Shown here in pieces: positions 36,248-45,180 of a DNA stretch of 64,000 nt (position 1 is its first letter; the number at the start of each line of letters is the position of its first letter). A program made the position numbers and the translations under genes. Under the pieces are notes generated by a model. The model had not been told where the DNA came from. It did no database searches and was given only the letters and a program-made list of their open reading frames with translations. This DNA is from Novosphingobium sp. Rr 2-17 (lineage in GTDB: Bacteria; Pseudomonadota; Alphaproteobacteria; Sphingomonadales; Sphingomonadaceae), in assembly GCF_000272475.1 (NCBI RefSeq), contig NZ_AKFJ01000085.1:1-64000 (forward strand), written 5' to 3'.

Positions 36248-36371
36248 TATACCTTGCCAACCCGGCTGCTTTTCTTCAGGCCATCGCAAGCATTCGGCGC
36301 TAGGTTGCAAACCCGCGCTTCCAACGGCTAGACTGGCCGAGTCGCCTCAATGAGGGCATTAGATACGGAAA

Positions 36372-37634
36372 ATGACGAAATTGAGCGGATCTGACGCGAA
36401 AAGCACCCTTTACTGCAGCTTCTGCGGCAAGTCGCAGCACGAAGTGCGTAAGCTGATCGCGGGACCAACGGTGTTCATCTGTGACGAGTGTGTCGAGCTT
36501 TGCAACGACATCATTCGTGAAGAGACGAAGGCCGGGATTGCGGGGCGCAAGGACGGCGAAATCGTCTCCCCCCGTGAAATCTGCGAGACGCTGAACGACT
36601 ACGTGATCGGGCAAGAGCGCGCCAAGCGCGTTCTGTCGGTGGCGGTGCATAACCACTACAAGCGGCTTAAGCACAGCGGCAAGCAGGGCGACGTCGAACT
36701 TTCGAAGTCGAACATCCTGCTGGTTGGGCCGACCGGTTCGGGCAAGACGCTGCTCGCACAGACGCTCGCCAAGACGTTCGACGTGCCCTTCACCATGGCC
36801 GATGCGACCACGCTGACCGAAGCGGGTTACGTGGGTGAGGATGTGGAAAACATCATCCTCAAGCTGCTCCAGTCGTCCGACTACAACGTCGAGAAGGCAC
36901 AGCAGGGCATCGTCTACATCGACGAAATCGACAAGATCAGCCGCAAGGCCGAGAACCCGTCGATCACGCGCGATGTCAGCGGCGAAGGCGTTCAGCAGGC
37001 GCTGCTCAAGCTGATGGAAGGCACCACCGCTTCGGTGCCGCCGCAGGGTGGCCGCAAGCATCCGCAGCAGGAATTCCTGCAAGTGGATACGACCAACATC
37101 CTGTTCATCTGCGGCGGCGCGTTCGCGGGGCTGGACAAGATCATCTCCGATCGCCTGCAGAAGCGTTCGATCGGCTTCGGTGCCCATGTCGCTGATCCGG
37201 ACAAGCGCCGCGTCGGTGAACTGCTCCAGAAGGCTGAGCCCGAGGATCTGCTCAAGTTCGGCCTGATCCCCGAGTTCGTCGGCCGCCTGCCGGTGATCGC
37301 GACCCTGAACGACCTCGACATCGAGGCGCTGGTCAAGATCCTCAAGGAACCGAAGAACGCTCTGATTAAGCAGTACGCGCGTCTGTTCGAGCTGGAAGAC
37401 GTAGAACTGACCTTCACCGACGACGCACTCGAAGCGATCGCCCAGAAGGCCATCGAGCGCAAAACCGGCGCGCGCGGTCTGCGCTCGATCGTCGAAAGCT
37501 TGTTGCTCGACACGATGTTCGACCTGCCGACCGAGCGTAACATCGCCGAAGTCGTCGTCGACAAAGACGTGGTGGAAGGCCGCAAGGAACCCATCCGCGT
37601 CCTCAAGGGCGACAAGACCGAAGCCGCCGCCTGA
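36372..37634 (+). CDS. clpX: ATP-dependent Clp protease ATP-binding subunit ClpX
   Basis: A 420-residue AAA+ unfoldase. The N-terminal C4 zinc finger is [10 protein letters not shown] ... CDECVELC. Walker A is [16 protein letters not shown] and Walker [11 protein letters not shown]. The pore loop [10 protein letters not shown] and the ClpP-binding IGFG-type loop (RSIGFGAHV) are intact, and sensor 2 lies in TGARGLRSI. ClpX feeds tagged proteins to ClpP. Length and start ([15 protein letters not shown]) are standard. Confidence 0.98.
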   Translation: MTKLSGSDAKSTLYCSFCGKSQHEVRKLIAGPTVFICDECVELCNDIIREETKAGIAGRKDGEIVSPREICETLNDYVIGQERAKRVLSVAVHNHYKRLKHSGKQGDVELSKSNILLVGPTGSGKTLLAQTLAKTFDVPFTMADATTLTEAGYVGEDVENIILKLLQSSDYNVEKAQQGIVYIDEIDKISRKAENPSITRDVSGEGVQQALLKLMEGTTASVPPQGGRKHPQQEFLQVDTTNILFICGGAFAGLDKIISDRLQKRSIGFGAHVADPDKRRVGELLQKAEPEDLLKFGLIPEFVGRLPVIATLNDLDIEALVKILKEPKNALIKQYARLFELEDVELTFTDDALEAIAQKAIERKTGARGLRSIVESLLLDTMFDLPTERNIAEVVVDKDVVEGRKEPIRVLKGDKTEAAA

Positions 37635-37654
37635 GCGCTGCGCCGAAGGATTGC

Positions 37655-37689
37655 AAAAAGCCCGTCCGGTTCGTCCGGGCGGGCTTTTT
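37655..37689 (+). terminator. Intrinsic terminator of clpX
   Basis: AAAAAGCCCGTCCGG pairs with CCGGGCGGGCTTTTT across a TTCGT loop, a 15-bp stem with one G-U pair and a T5 tail. It starts 21 bases after the clpX stop. Confidence 0.92.
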
Positions 37690-37704
37690 GGTGAATAGGT
37701 GCCT

Positions 37705-38061
37705 ATGAAACGGTACTTGTTCGTGTGCAGCCAGAATAAGCTGCGCAGTCCCACGGCAGAAGACGTGTTCGCGAGGCGCGGTGACATCGAAGTGGCATCG
37801 GCCGGCACCAACGTGGACGCGCTGGAACCTCTGACCGCCGAATGGGTGCGCTGGGCAGACGTGATCGTCGTCATGGAAAAAGCGCACCGAACCAAACTGC
37901 AAAACCGCTTTCGCAAATCGCTCGACGGCCAGCGCGTGATTTGTCTCGACATCCCCGACGATTACGAATTCATGCAGCCCGAACTGGTCGACCTGTTGGA
38001 GACTCGCATGGCCCGTTACCTTCCGTCGCTGCCGATGAGTTCAACCCCCATCCGGAGGTAG
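37705..38061 (+). CDS. Low-molecular-weight protein tyrosine phosphatase-like protein
   Basis: A 118-residue protein with the LMW-PTP phosphate loop C-x5-R-S in FVCSQNKLRSPTAE (Cys8, Arg14). ADVIVVMEKAHRTKL follows, and DIPDDYEFMQPELVDLL lies in the place of the general-acid loop. It is shorter than classical LMW-PTPs (about 150 residues), matching a compact family often annotated as PTP-like. Activity on phosphotyrosine or arsenate is not established. A GTG six bases upstream is an alternative start. Confidence 0.82.
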   Translation: MKRYLFVCSQNKLRSPTAEDVFARRGDIEVASAGTNVDALEPLTAEWVRWADVIVVMEKAHRTKLQNRFRKSLDGQRVICLDIPDDYEFMQPELVDLLETRMARYLPSLPMSSTPIRR

Positions 38062-38078
38062 TCCCAAACATCGCGCCG

Positions 38079-39065
38079 TCAGGCGACCGCTTCGCACTCC
38101 AGAGCGCAGGCGGTGTCGTGCGTTTCGATTTGAATCGTGGGGTGGCCGATGGCGAACTGGTGCTGCAGATCGTGGGCCAGGGTGCCCAGGAAACCGTCGT
38201 CGGACGCGCCGTCCGGCATGACGAGGTGGACGGTCAGCGCCGTTTCAGTCGTGCTCATCGGCCAGATGTGCAGATCGTGGACGCGGGTGACGCCGGGGCG
38301 CGCTTCCAAGTAGGTGCGAACGGCGGCGAGGTCGATTGCGTCCGGCACGCCCAGCATCCCCATCCGCAGCGAGTCGCGCAGCAGGCCCCAGCTCGACCAA
38401 GCGATCACGGCGGTGATGAGCAGCGAGGCGGCGGGATCGATTACGGCGATGCCGGTCCAGGTGATCGCCAGCCCTGCGATGACGACACCCAGCGAGACCG
38501 CTGCATCGGCCATCAAATGAACGAAAGCAGCGCGCAAGTTGAGATCGCTCTTCGCGCCCTTGGCGAATAGTAGCGCAGACAGTGCATTCACCGCGATGCC
38601 GATGCCCGCGACGATCATCATCATCCCGCCTTGCACCGGGGAAGGGTCGATGAAGCTGCGCACTGTCTCGACCAGGATCGCGCCGATTGCCACCCACAGC
38701 AGCGCGGCGTTAGCAATGGCGGCCAGGATCGAGGAACTCTTGAGGCCGTACGTGAACCGCTCGGATGGCGGTCGCATCGCAAGGACGCTTGCCGCCCAGG
38801 CCAGTAGCAGCGACAGCACGTCGGACAAGTTGTGCCCGGCGTCCGCCAGCAGCGCCATCGAGCCGCTCATGAACCCTGCGACCGTCTCTGCGCACACGAA
38901 CGCTAGGTTCAGCGCGACAGCCAGCGCGAACGCCTTGCCCATGTCGCCCGCTGCCGGGGCAGGGTGGTGGTGATGCCCGTGGCCATGCCCATGCCCATGC
39001 CCATGGGAGTGATCGTGCGAATGAGCCGATCGGGCGGCGGGCGGATGATGATGTCCTGCGCTCAT
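38079..39065 (-). CDS. Cation diffusion facilitator, zinc exporter type
   Basis: A 328-residue CDF transporter (CzcD/ZitB-like). The cytoplasmic N-terminus is extremely His-rich (alternating Gly-His repeats, about residues 2-38), a likely zinc-binding segment. The transport site in helices 2 and 5 is SMALLADAGHNLSD (H-x3-D) and FVHLMADAAVSLGV (H-x3-D). Six helices and a C-terminal cytoplasmic domain (VHDLHIWPMSTTETALTVHL) follow. The HxxxD pairs support Zn2+/Cd2+ export. The ATG at 39065 is favoured. Confidence 0.92.
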   Translation of the reverse strand: MSAGHHHPPAARSAHSHDHSHGHGHGHGHGHHHHPAPAAGDMGKAFALAVALNLAFVCAETVAGFMSGSMALLADAGHNLSDVLSLLLAWAASVLAMRPPSERFTYGLKSSSILAAIANAALLWVAIGAILVETVRSFIDPSPVQGGMMMIVAGIGIAVNALSALLFAKGAKSDLNLRAAFVHLMADAAVSLGVVIAGLAITWTGIAVIDPAASLLITAVIAWSSWGLLRDSLRMGMLGVPDAIDLAAVRTYLEARPGVTRVHDLHIWPMSTTETALTVHLVMPDGASDDGFLGTLAHDLQHQFAIGHPTIQIETHDTACALECEAVA

Positions 39066-39433
39066 GCAGCGGCTCCTGCCACGGCGCACGAACGATCATC
39101 AAGCGATGAGGCAACATCACATCATGATTTGGATCATTTGCCGATCAGCCTTGATATTTAGCCGCAAAATGACAGCGAAAAATGCGTGATATTTATGACG
39201 CAGTGCAAATCGTCATATCTCGGGAAAACCCGCAGTTATCCTCACTTTGTATCGCCAGTGTCGCATTTGTGACACGCAGGTCACAAAATTTCGCAGATGC
39301 GAACGCATTTGCCTCCCAAACGTCAGAAAGTTGTCATATCACCCTGCTCTTAGCAGTCGCAGCAATTGGTGGCGGGGCAACATTGTCGTCACACGTTGTA
39401 ACCTTTCGTCTGACTAATGCTCAGGGGCGTAAC
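39066..39433. other. 368-bp regulatory region of the TonB-dependent receptor
   Basis: This divergent gap is AT-richer than its surroundings. It contains a perfect inverted repeat TTTGTGAC-ACGCAG-GTCACAAA (39266-39287) and, just downstream, TCGCAGATGCGA (39291-39302) overlapping ATGCGAACGCAT (39297-39308). An open frame runs through it into the receptor gene but looks non-coding. No RNA gene is evident. Confidence 0.6.
39291..39308 (+). promoter_or_regulatory. Overlapping TCGCA/TGCGA inverted repeats upstream of TonB receptor
   Basis: TCGCAGATGCGA and ATGCGAACGCAT overlap by six bases. The first differs from the box at both small RNA promoters by one base in the centre (TCGCAAATGCGA). Together with similar boxes upstream of bfd, it points to a shared iron-linked regulator. 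Confidence 0.5.
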
Positions 39434-42046
39434 ATGAATATCCAGACTTTCCTCAAGACCGCGACCAGTTCGTTGGCCATCGGCGCTGCCTTCATCGCGC
39501 TTCCGGTGCTTGCGCAGTCGACCGGTTCGACCTCGTTCGATGGCGACGCCATCGTCGTCACCGGCAACCGGGTAACCGACGTAGCTGGCGTGCGCATTCC
39601 GGATTCGCCCAAGGCGAAGGTAGAGATTGGCCGCGAGATCATCGACGCGCAGCGCGCAGGCCAGACGGTCAATGAAATGATCAACCTTGTCCCGGGTGTC
39701 AGCTTCACTAACAACGACCCCTGGGGTTCCAGCGGCGGTTCGTTCACCATCCGTGGCTTCGATTCCAGCCGTATCTCGCAGACGTTCGACGGTATTCCGC
39801 TGAACGATTCGGGCAACTACGCGGTTTATACCAACCAGCAGGTTGATGCTGAGATCATCGAGCGGGTTAACGTCAATCTGGGATCGACTGACGTCGATAG
39901 CCCGACCGCCTCGGCAGTCGGCGGTGCGGTCAACATCTCCACCAAGATTCCCGACGACAAGTTTGGTGCGATGACCAGCCTTTCTTACGGCGACATTGCA
40001 GCGCCCGGTTCCGGCGGTGAAGATCGCTCTTATATGCGCTATTTCGCAAAGATTGAGACTGGCGAATTAAACTCGTCTGGCACTAAGGCTTACTTTACCG
40101 GCTCGCTCGCTCGTAACGGCGCGGCCTATGCCAATTATGGCCAGGTTAAGAAGCAACAGTATAACACCAAAATCTACCAGCCAATCGGCTCGAACGGTGA
40201 TTTCATTTCGATCGCCGGCCACTACAACGAAAACCGCAACAACTTTAACGGATCGGCATTGCGCGCTTCCGCCTTCACCGGCGACAAGTCCGAGCGTTTT
40301 TATGATTTGGCGGGCGTCTGCCCGCGCGCTACCCCTCGCGCCGGCGTTGCCGACACCGAGACGAATGCTGCTCCGACCTGCGGGACTGACTATGAGCGCC
40401 GCTACAACCCGTCTAACACCGGGAACGTTCGACTGGCCTCGCTGTTCACGCTCACCGATCGCCTGACGCTTTCGGTCGATGCGGCCTATCAGTATACCAA
40501 GGCCAATGGCGGCGGCACGACGGCGGCATATGAGCGCAAGTACACTTCGGGTGGCTTCACCGGCACCGGCAACTATGGCGGCAGCTACTATTTCGGCACC
40601 GATCTGAACGGTGACGGAGACACCTTGGATCGTGTTCTGTTGCTTCAGCCAAGCCAGACCAAGACCAACCGCTACGTTGCGATCACCAACCTCGCCTACG
40701 AGATCAATGATACCAACCGCATTCGTCTGTCTTATTCGTTCGACCGCGCGCATCACCGCCAGACCGGCCAGGCTGGTTTGCTGGATGCCAATGGCGAACC
40801 TTACGACGTGTTCCCAGTCAACGATCCGCTGACCGATGCAGCCGGCAATGTCTTGCAGAAGCGTGACCGTAACTCCTATGCCACCTTGCACAAGGTCGCT
40901 GGCGAGTATCGCGGCAGCTTCATCGACAACAAGCTCACCGTTTTGTTGGGCGTGGCCGCGCCATTCTATCAGCGCGACCTGACGCAGAACTGCTTCACCA
41001 CCAGCACGGGCGGTACTTCGGGTGCTTTCGTAAACTGCGTCCCGGCCGACCAACAAGCTGCTTATGCTGCAGCCAACCCTTACTCCTATAACGCAACGAC
41101 TGGACGCGCTACGGGCGCCGCGCTTCCGCAGTCGCGCACGCTCAACTACCACAAGATACTGCCGAACGTAGGCGCGACCTTCAAAATCACACCTGAAGTC
41201 AGCGTTGCTGCTAGCTATTCGAAGAACCTGTCGGTTCCGAGCACCGATACGCTTTATAACTCGTTCTACTACCCGGCGAACGACGCGTCGTCGAAGCGTA
41301 AGCCCGAAACCTCGGACAGCTTCGACGTGAGCCTTCGTTATCAGTCGTCGATGGTCCAAGCGGCACTTGTCGGTTGGTACTCGTCGTACAACAACCGGCT
41401 CGTCACCGCCTATGACATCGACGGCAATGCTACCGACACCAACCTCGGCAAGGTCAAGAAGTATGGCGCCGATGCGAGCCTCTCGGTTCGTCCGATCCAG
41501 CCTCTGTCGCTGTATGTCTTTGGCTCGTGGATCAAGTCCGAGATCCAGAACGATGTCGTGACTAGCAGCTGCGCAAGCACAAGCGACATCGCACTCGCCG
41601 GCTTGTGCTATGTTCAGGATGGCACGGCTTACCTGCGCACCTCGGGCAAGCGCGAGCGCGCTGCTCCCGAGTGGCTGTTCGGTGGCCGGGCGCAGGTGGA
41701 CGTCGGTGATTTGCAGATCGGTGCGCAGGCGAAGTACACCGGCTCGCGCTATCTCAACGACATCAACGGCGAGATCCAGACCGTAACCGTCAGCGGAGCG
41801 TCGAAGACGATCTACCCCGGCGCCAAGTTCAAGGGCTACACGGTTGTGGACCTCAACGTCCGCTACAAGCTGGAAAAGCTGGGCTTGGCGAAGAGCGAGA
41901 TCCAGCTCAACGTCTCGAACTTGTTCGACGAATACTACGTCGGCTCGTTCAGCGGCGGTCTCGACACCTTGTCGAACTCGACCAACGCGTTCGTGAACTT
42001 CGGTTCGCCGCGCGCGATCAGCGCCACGTTCATCATGGCTTTCTGA
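39434..42046 (+). CDS. TonB-dependent outer-membrane receptor
   Basis: An 870-residue receptor starting MNIQTFLKTATSSLAIG, with a signal peptide to about residue 28 (LPVLAQ). A TonB-box-like segment DAIVVTGNRV leads into the plug domain (FTIRGFDSSRISQTFDGIPL, SAVGGAVNIST). A 22-strand barrel ends with the assembly motif ISATFIMAF (terminal Phe). Iron-chelate or other ligands are possible; the ligand cannot be read from sequence. An upstream open extension of 84 codons lacks family features and is rejected. Inverted repeats upstream suggest iron control. Confidence 0.93.
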   Translation: MNIQTFLKTATSSLAIGAAFIALPVLAQSTGSTSFDGDAIVVTGNRVTDVAGVRIPDSPKAKVEIGREIIDAQRAGQTVNEMINLVPGVSFTNNDPWGSSGGSFTIRGFDSSRISQTFDGIPLNDSGNYAVYTNQQVDAEIIERVNVNLGSTDVDSPTASAVGGAVNISTKIPDDKFGAMTSLSYGDIAAPGSGGEDRSYMRYFAKIETGELNSSGTKAYFTGSLARNGAAYANYGQVKKQQYNTKIYQPIGSNGDFISIAGHYNENRNNFNGSALRASAFTGDKSERFYDLAGVCPRATPRAGVADTETNAAPTCGTDYERRYNPSNTGNVRLASLFTLTDRLTLSVDAAYQYTKANGGGTTAAYERKYTSGGFTGTGNYGGSYYFGTDLNGDGDTLDRVLLLQPSQTKTNRYVAITNLAYEINDTNRIRLSYSFDRAHHRQTGQAGLLDANGEPYDVFPVNDPLTDAAGNVLQKRDRNSYATLHKVAGEYRGSFIDNKLTVLLGVAAPFYQRDLTQNCFTTSTGGTSGAFVNCVPADQQAAYAAANPYSYNATTGRATGAALPQSRTLNYHKILPNVGATFKITPEVSVAASYSKNLSVPSTDTLYNSFYYPANDASSKRKPETSDSFDVSLRYQSSMVQAALVGWYSSYNNRLVTAYDIDGNATDTNLGKVKKYGADASLSVRPIQPLSLYVFGSWIKSEIQNDVVTSSCASTSDIALAGLCYVQDGTAYLRTSGKRERAAPEWLFGGRAQVDVGDLQIGAQAKYTGSRYLNDINGEIQTVTVSGASKTIYPGAKFKGYTVVDLNVRYKLEKLGLAKSEIQLNVSNLFDEYYVGSFSGGLDTLSNSTNAFVNFGSPRAISATFIMAF

Positions 42047-42079
42047 TCGACACAAACATCGTTCTTCGGAACAGGGGGT

Positions 42080-42116
42080 GGGGAGGAACCGGAAGGTTCC
42101 TCCCCTTTCTCGTTTT
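42080..42116 (+). terminator. Intrinsic terminator of the TonB receptor gene
   Basis: GGGGAGGAACC (42080-42090) pairs with GGTTCCTCCCC (42095-42105) across GGAA, an 11-bp stem followed by TTTCTCGTTTT. It lies 33 bases after the stop. Confidence 0.9.
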
Positions 42117-42278
42117 GGGGTTACGCATAGGCCAACGCCAACCGGGTTTGGCGTAAAGCGCGTCCGTTATGCTCGCTGAAATACGAGGCAGTGACCGCCT
42201 GCTCACCGGCAGGGAAAGCGCTCCGGCGGTGGGCGAACTTCATGCCTTGGCGGGGGATCATCCCCGCCGCCCGGCACC

Positions 42279-42944
42279 TTACTTATAAACGCAGGCGTCG
42301 AAGCCTTCGCGCTTCACCGTGCCGATGCGGGCGGCAATGGTGTTGCCATAGCGGCGGGTGAAGCCGGCGGGGTTGTTGACGCTGCGCGTCTTGGGGCTGG
42401 GGAAGGCGGCGGCCATGCGGCCTGCTTCGGTCGGCGTCAGGCGCGCGGCGGAGTGGTTGAAGTAGCGTTGCGACCCTGCTTCCACCCCGTAAGTGCCGAT
42501 GCCGGTTTCGGCGACGTTGAGGTAGACCTCCATGATCCGCTGCTTGTCCCACAGCGTTTCGATCAGGAAGGTGAACCACACTTCCAGGCCCTTGCGTACA
42601 TAGCGGGTCCAGCCCTCGCCTTGCCACAGGAACACGTTCTTGGCGGTCTGCTGGCTGATCGTCGAGCCGCCGCGCAGGCGTCCGCCGCCGGCGTTGCGCT
42701 GCATCGCCTTTTCGATCGCCTGGGTGTCGAAACCGTTATGGGTGCAGAACTTGCCATCCTCGGCAGCGATCGCGGCGGCGACCATGTTGCGGTCGATGTT
42801 GGAAAGCGGCTCCCAGTTCTTGGTGATGCCGTTGCCATCGACCAGCATTGTCACCGTGACGGGTGGCGGTACGAAGCGGTACAGCACCGTCAGCCCCACG
42901 CTGATCGCAACGAACCAGATGATGATCTTGGCGATCAGACGCAT
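42279..42944 (-). CDS. mtgA: Monofunctional biosynthetic peptidoglycan transglycosylase
   Basis: A 221-residue GT51 enzyme anchored by one N-terminal helix (about residues 7-25). The catalytic motif AAEDGKFCTHNGFD (Glu as base) is near residue 61, then RGGSTISQQTAKNVFLW and KQRIMEVYLNVAETG. It polymerises lipid II into glycan strands without a transpeptidase domain. Length is normal for MtgA. Confidence 0.95.
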   Translation of the reverse strand: MRLIAKIIIWFVAISVGLTVLYRFVPPPVTVTMLVDGNGITKNWEPLSNIDRNMVAAAIAAEDGKFCTHNGFDTQAIEKAMQRNAGGGRLRGGSTISQQTAKNVFLWQGEGWTRYVRKGLEVWFTFLIETLWDKQRIMEVYLNVAETGIGTYGVEAGSQRYFNHSAARLTPTEAGRMAAAFPSPKTRSVNNPAGFTRRYGNTIAARIGTVKREGFDACVYK

Positions 42945-43043
42945 GGGGTGTGGGCCTTTTGGCGAAGTGAGTGGAGGGATTGCTCTAACCGAAGGCGCGG
43001 TGGTTTTGCCAGTGCGGTGATGGCAGGCGTCCAGTCCTATACT

Positions 43044-43132
43044 TCGTCATTCCCGCGCAGGCGGGAATCCATCTACCGAGGGCCCATTTTGCAATGGTGT
43101 CAGATGGGTTCCCGCCTGCGCGGGAATGACGA
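43044..43132. repeat. REP-like inverted repeat pair
   Basis: Units at 43044-43075 (TCGTCATTCCCGCGCAGGCG...) and 43100-43132 (near reverse complement ending GGAATGACGA) flank a 24-base spacer. They are the same family as the pair at 14135-14293. Position is the gap between mtgA and the rpoH terminator. Confidence 0.85.
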
Positions 43133-43156
43133 GTTTTAGATCGCACGCGACCCCAC

Positions 43157-43188
43157 GAAAAACCGGGCCACCCTTGCGGATGACCCGG
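43157..43188 (-). terminator. Intrinsic terminator of rpoH
   Basis: On the minus strand CCGGGTCATCC pairs with GGGTGGCCCGG (three G-U pairs) across GCAA, followed by TTTTTC. It lies about 27 bases after the rpoH stop. Confidence 0.85.
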
Positions 43189-43215
43189 CATTTATTCGCA
43201 AGCCTCAGTTGAGGA

Positions 43216-44121
43216 TCAGCCGACCGGCAGCAGCTTCTTGTCGCCGGCGATGCGGGTCATCGCCTTTTGCAGCTTTTCGAAGGCGCGCACTTCGATCTGG
43301 CGAACGCGTTCGCGGCTGACGCTGTAGACCTGGCTCAGTTCTTCGAGCGTCTTGGGGTCGTCGGTCAGGCGGCGCTCCATCAGGATGTCGCGCTCGCGGT
43401 CGTTGAGCGAACCCATCGCCTCGATCAGCATGTTGTGGCGAACCGATGCTTCTTCGGCATCGGCGACGGTTTCGTCCTGCAGCGGGCGATCATCCGCGAG
43501 GATGTCCATCCACTGGCCTTCGCCTTCGTCACGCAGCGAGACGTTGAGCGACGCATCGCCGCCCATCATCATTCGGCGGTTCATGTTCACGACTTCCTGC
43601 TCGGACACGCCGAGGGTGGTCGCAATCTTGGTCACGTCTTCCGGGTGAAGATCGGTGTCCTCGTAAGCGTCGAGGTTCTTCTTCATCCGGCGCAAGTTGA
43701 AGAACAGCTTCTTCTGCGCAGCAGTGGTGCCCATCTTCACGAGCGACCACGAGCGCAGGATGAATTCCTGGATCGAAGCCTTGATCCACCACATCGCGTA
43801 AGTCGCGAGTCGGAAGCCGCGATCCGGCTCGAACTTCTTCACGCCTTGCATCAGGCCGATATTGCCTTCGGAGATCAGCTCGGACACGGGAAGGCCATAG
43901 CCGCGATAACCCATGGCGATCTTCGACACGAGTCTAAGATGGCTGGTCACGAGCTGAGCGGCGGCGTCCGAATCCTCATGTTCCTTGTAGCGCTTGGCGA
44001 GCATGTATTCCTGCTCGGGCGCAAGGATGGGGAACTTGCGGATTTCCGAAAGATACCGGTTCAGGCTCTGCTCTCCGCCGAGGGCAGGCACTGCCGGGAG
44101 ATTACGTTGCTTGGCTGTCAC
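43216..44121 (-). CDS. rpoH: RNA polymerase sigma-32 factor RpoH
   Basis: A 301-residue heat-shock sigma factor. Region 2 is LVTSHLRLVSKIAMGYRGYG, SEGNIGLMQGVKKFEPDRGF and RLATYAMWWIKASIQEFILR. The RpoH box QKKLFFNLRRMKKNL follows and separates it from other sigma-70 members. Region 4 ends VSRERVRQIEVRAFEKLQKA. The start is GTG at 44121, supported by AAAGGACGG at proper distance. Confidence 0.96.
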   Translation of the reverse strand: MTAKQRNLPAVPALGGEQSLNRYLSEIRKFPILAPEQEYMLAKRYKEHEDSDAAAQLVTSHLRLVSKIAMGYRGYGLPVSELISEGNIGLMQGVKKFEPDRGFRLATYAMWWIKASIQEFILRSWSLVKMGTTAAQKKLFFNLRRMKKNLDAYEDTDLHPEDVTKIATTLGVSEQEVVNMNRRMMMGGDASLNVSLRDEGEGQWMDILADDRPLQDETVADAEEASVRHNMLIEAMGSLNDRERDILMERRLTDDPKTLEELSQVYSVSRERVRQIEVRAFEKLQKAMTRIAGDKKLLPVG

Positions 44122-44217
44122 GATGATCCGTCCTTTCTAGGTCGGCGCGCGGTCAAAGACCCTTGATAGGCATCTTAACTTGCTGCCACCTGTCTATGAT
44201 AGCACATAAAAGCGATT

Positions 44218-45162
44218 TCACTGACGCAGTTCGTCGATCAAGGTCCTCATATCGTCGGGAAGTGGACTGGCAAACTGCGCCGTTTCATGAGTAACGGGGT
44301 GGACGAACCCAAGTTCCGCCGCATGGAGCGCTTGGCGGCGAAATGAGTGGCGCTGCAGGATAGGGCGCAGGGCTGATGGGGTTCGTCCATAAACAGGATC
44401 ACCCAATAGCGAATGACCGATTGACGCAAGGTGAACGCGCACCTGGTGGGTGCGGCCCGTCTCCAATCGGCATTCGACCAGCGAGGAACTGCGCAATTGC
44501 TCCAGCAAGCGATAGTGCGTGACCGCGTGCTTGCCGCGCCCGTCCTCGACCAGCGCCATCTTCTTGCGATCGTACACCGACCGGGCGATCGCGCCGGTGA
44601 CGGTGCCGGAAATGGGCAGAGGGCGACCGGCCGTGATCGCCAGATAGGCGCGCTCGATCGAATGGTCCGCGAACTGGGCGGCAAGTCCCTCGTGCGCACG
44701 GTCGGTCTTGGCGACCACCAGAAGGCCCGAGGTATCCTTGTCGATTCGGTGGACGATGCCGGGGCGGGCGACGCCGCCGATGCCGGACAACTGGCCATGG
44801 CAATGGTGGAGCAGCGCGTTGACCAAAGTGCCGTCGAGATTGCCGGCAGCGGGATGCACCACGAGCCCAGCGGGCTTATCGACCACGATCAGGAACTCGT
44901 CCTCGAACACTACCGACAGCGGGATGTCCTGCGCTTCGGCAGTGGCGGGCACCGCTTCGGGCACGGTGATCGCGAAAGGGGTGCCTGGCGCGAGCTTCAG
45001 CGAGGCCTGGCTCGCGGGCTTTCCGGCCACGCTGACCCGGCCTTCGCCCAGTAGCGCCTTCACCCGTTCACGCGACAAGCCGCTGGCATCGGCCAGAGCC
45101 TTGTCCAGCCGTCCGCCGGCCTCGGGCACCACGCCTTCTATGATGTTTTCGATTGCCCCCAT
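44218..45162 (-). CDS. rluD: 23S rRNA pseudouridine synthase RluD family
   Basis: A 314-residue pseudouridine synthase. An S4 RNA-binding domain (GRLDKALADASGLSRERVKALL) starts the protein. The catalytic domain carries VVDKPAGLVVHPA and the active-site aspartate in GIVHRIDKDTSGLLVVAKT, followed by CRLETGRTHQVRVHLASIGH. RluD modifies helix 69 of 23S rRNA; RluC-like specificity cannot be excluded from motifs alone. The ATG at 45162 gives the S4 domain intact. It is divergent from the JAMM gene only 18 bases away. Confidence 0.9.
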   Translation of the reverse strand: MGAIENIIEGVVPEAGGRLDKALADASGLSRERVKALLGEGRVSVAGKPASQASLKLAPGTPFAITVPEAVPATAEAQDIPLSVVFEDEFLIVVDKPAGLVVHPAAGNLDGTLVNALLHHCHGQLSGIGGVARPGIVHRIDKDTSGLLVVAKTDRAHEGLAAQFADHSIERAYLAITAGRPLPISGTVTGAIARSVYDRKKMALVEDGRGKHAVTHYRLLEQLRSSSLVECRLETGRTHQVRVHLASIGHSLLGDPVYGRTPSALRPILQRHSFRRQALHAAELGFVHPVTHETAQFASPLPDDMRTLIDELRQ

Positions 45163-45180
45163 TGCGCGTAGGATTTGGGG

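Noticed and set aside
35420..36310. N-terminal extension of the amidase frame (782 residues)
   Set aside because: It is antisense to clpP and lacks amidase features; the signal peptide and ribosome-binding site at 35419 define the start.
39266..39287. Canonical CRP site
   Set aside because: The half-sites are eight rather than six bases apart, so it is listed only as an inverted repeat of unknown regulator.
39182..39433. 84-codon N-terminal extension of the TonB receptor
   Set aside because: It lacks a signal peptide and contains the regulatory inverted repeats; MNIQTFLK at 39434 starts a proper signal peptide.
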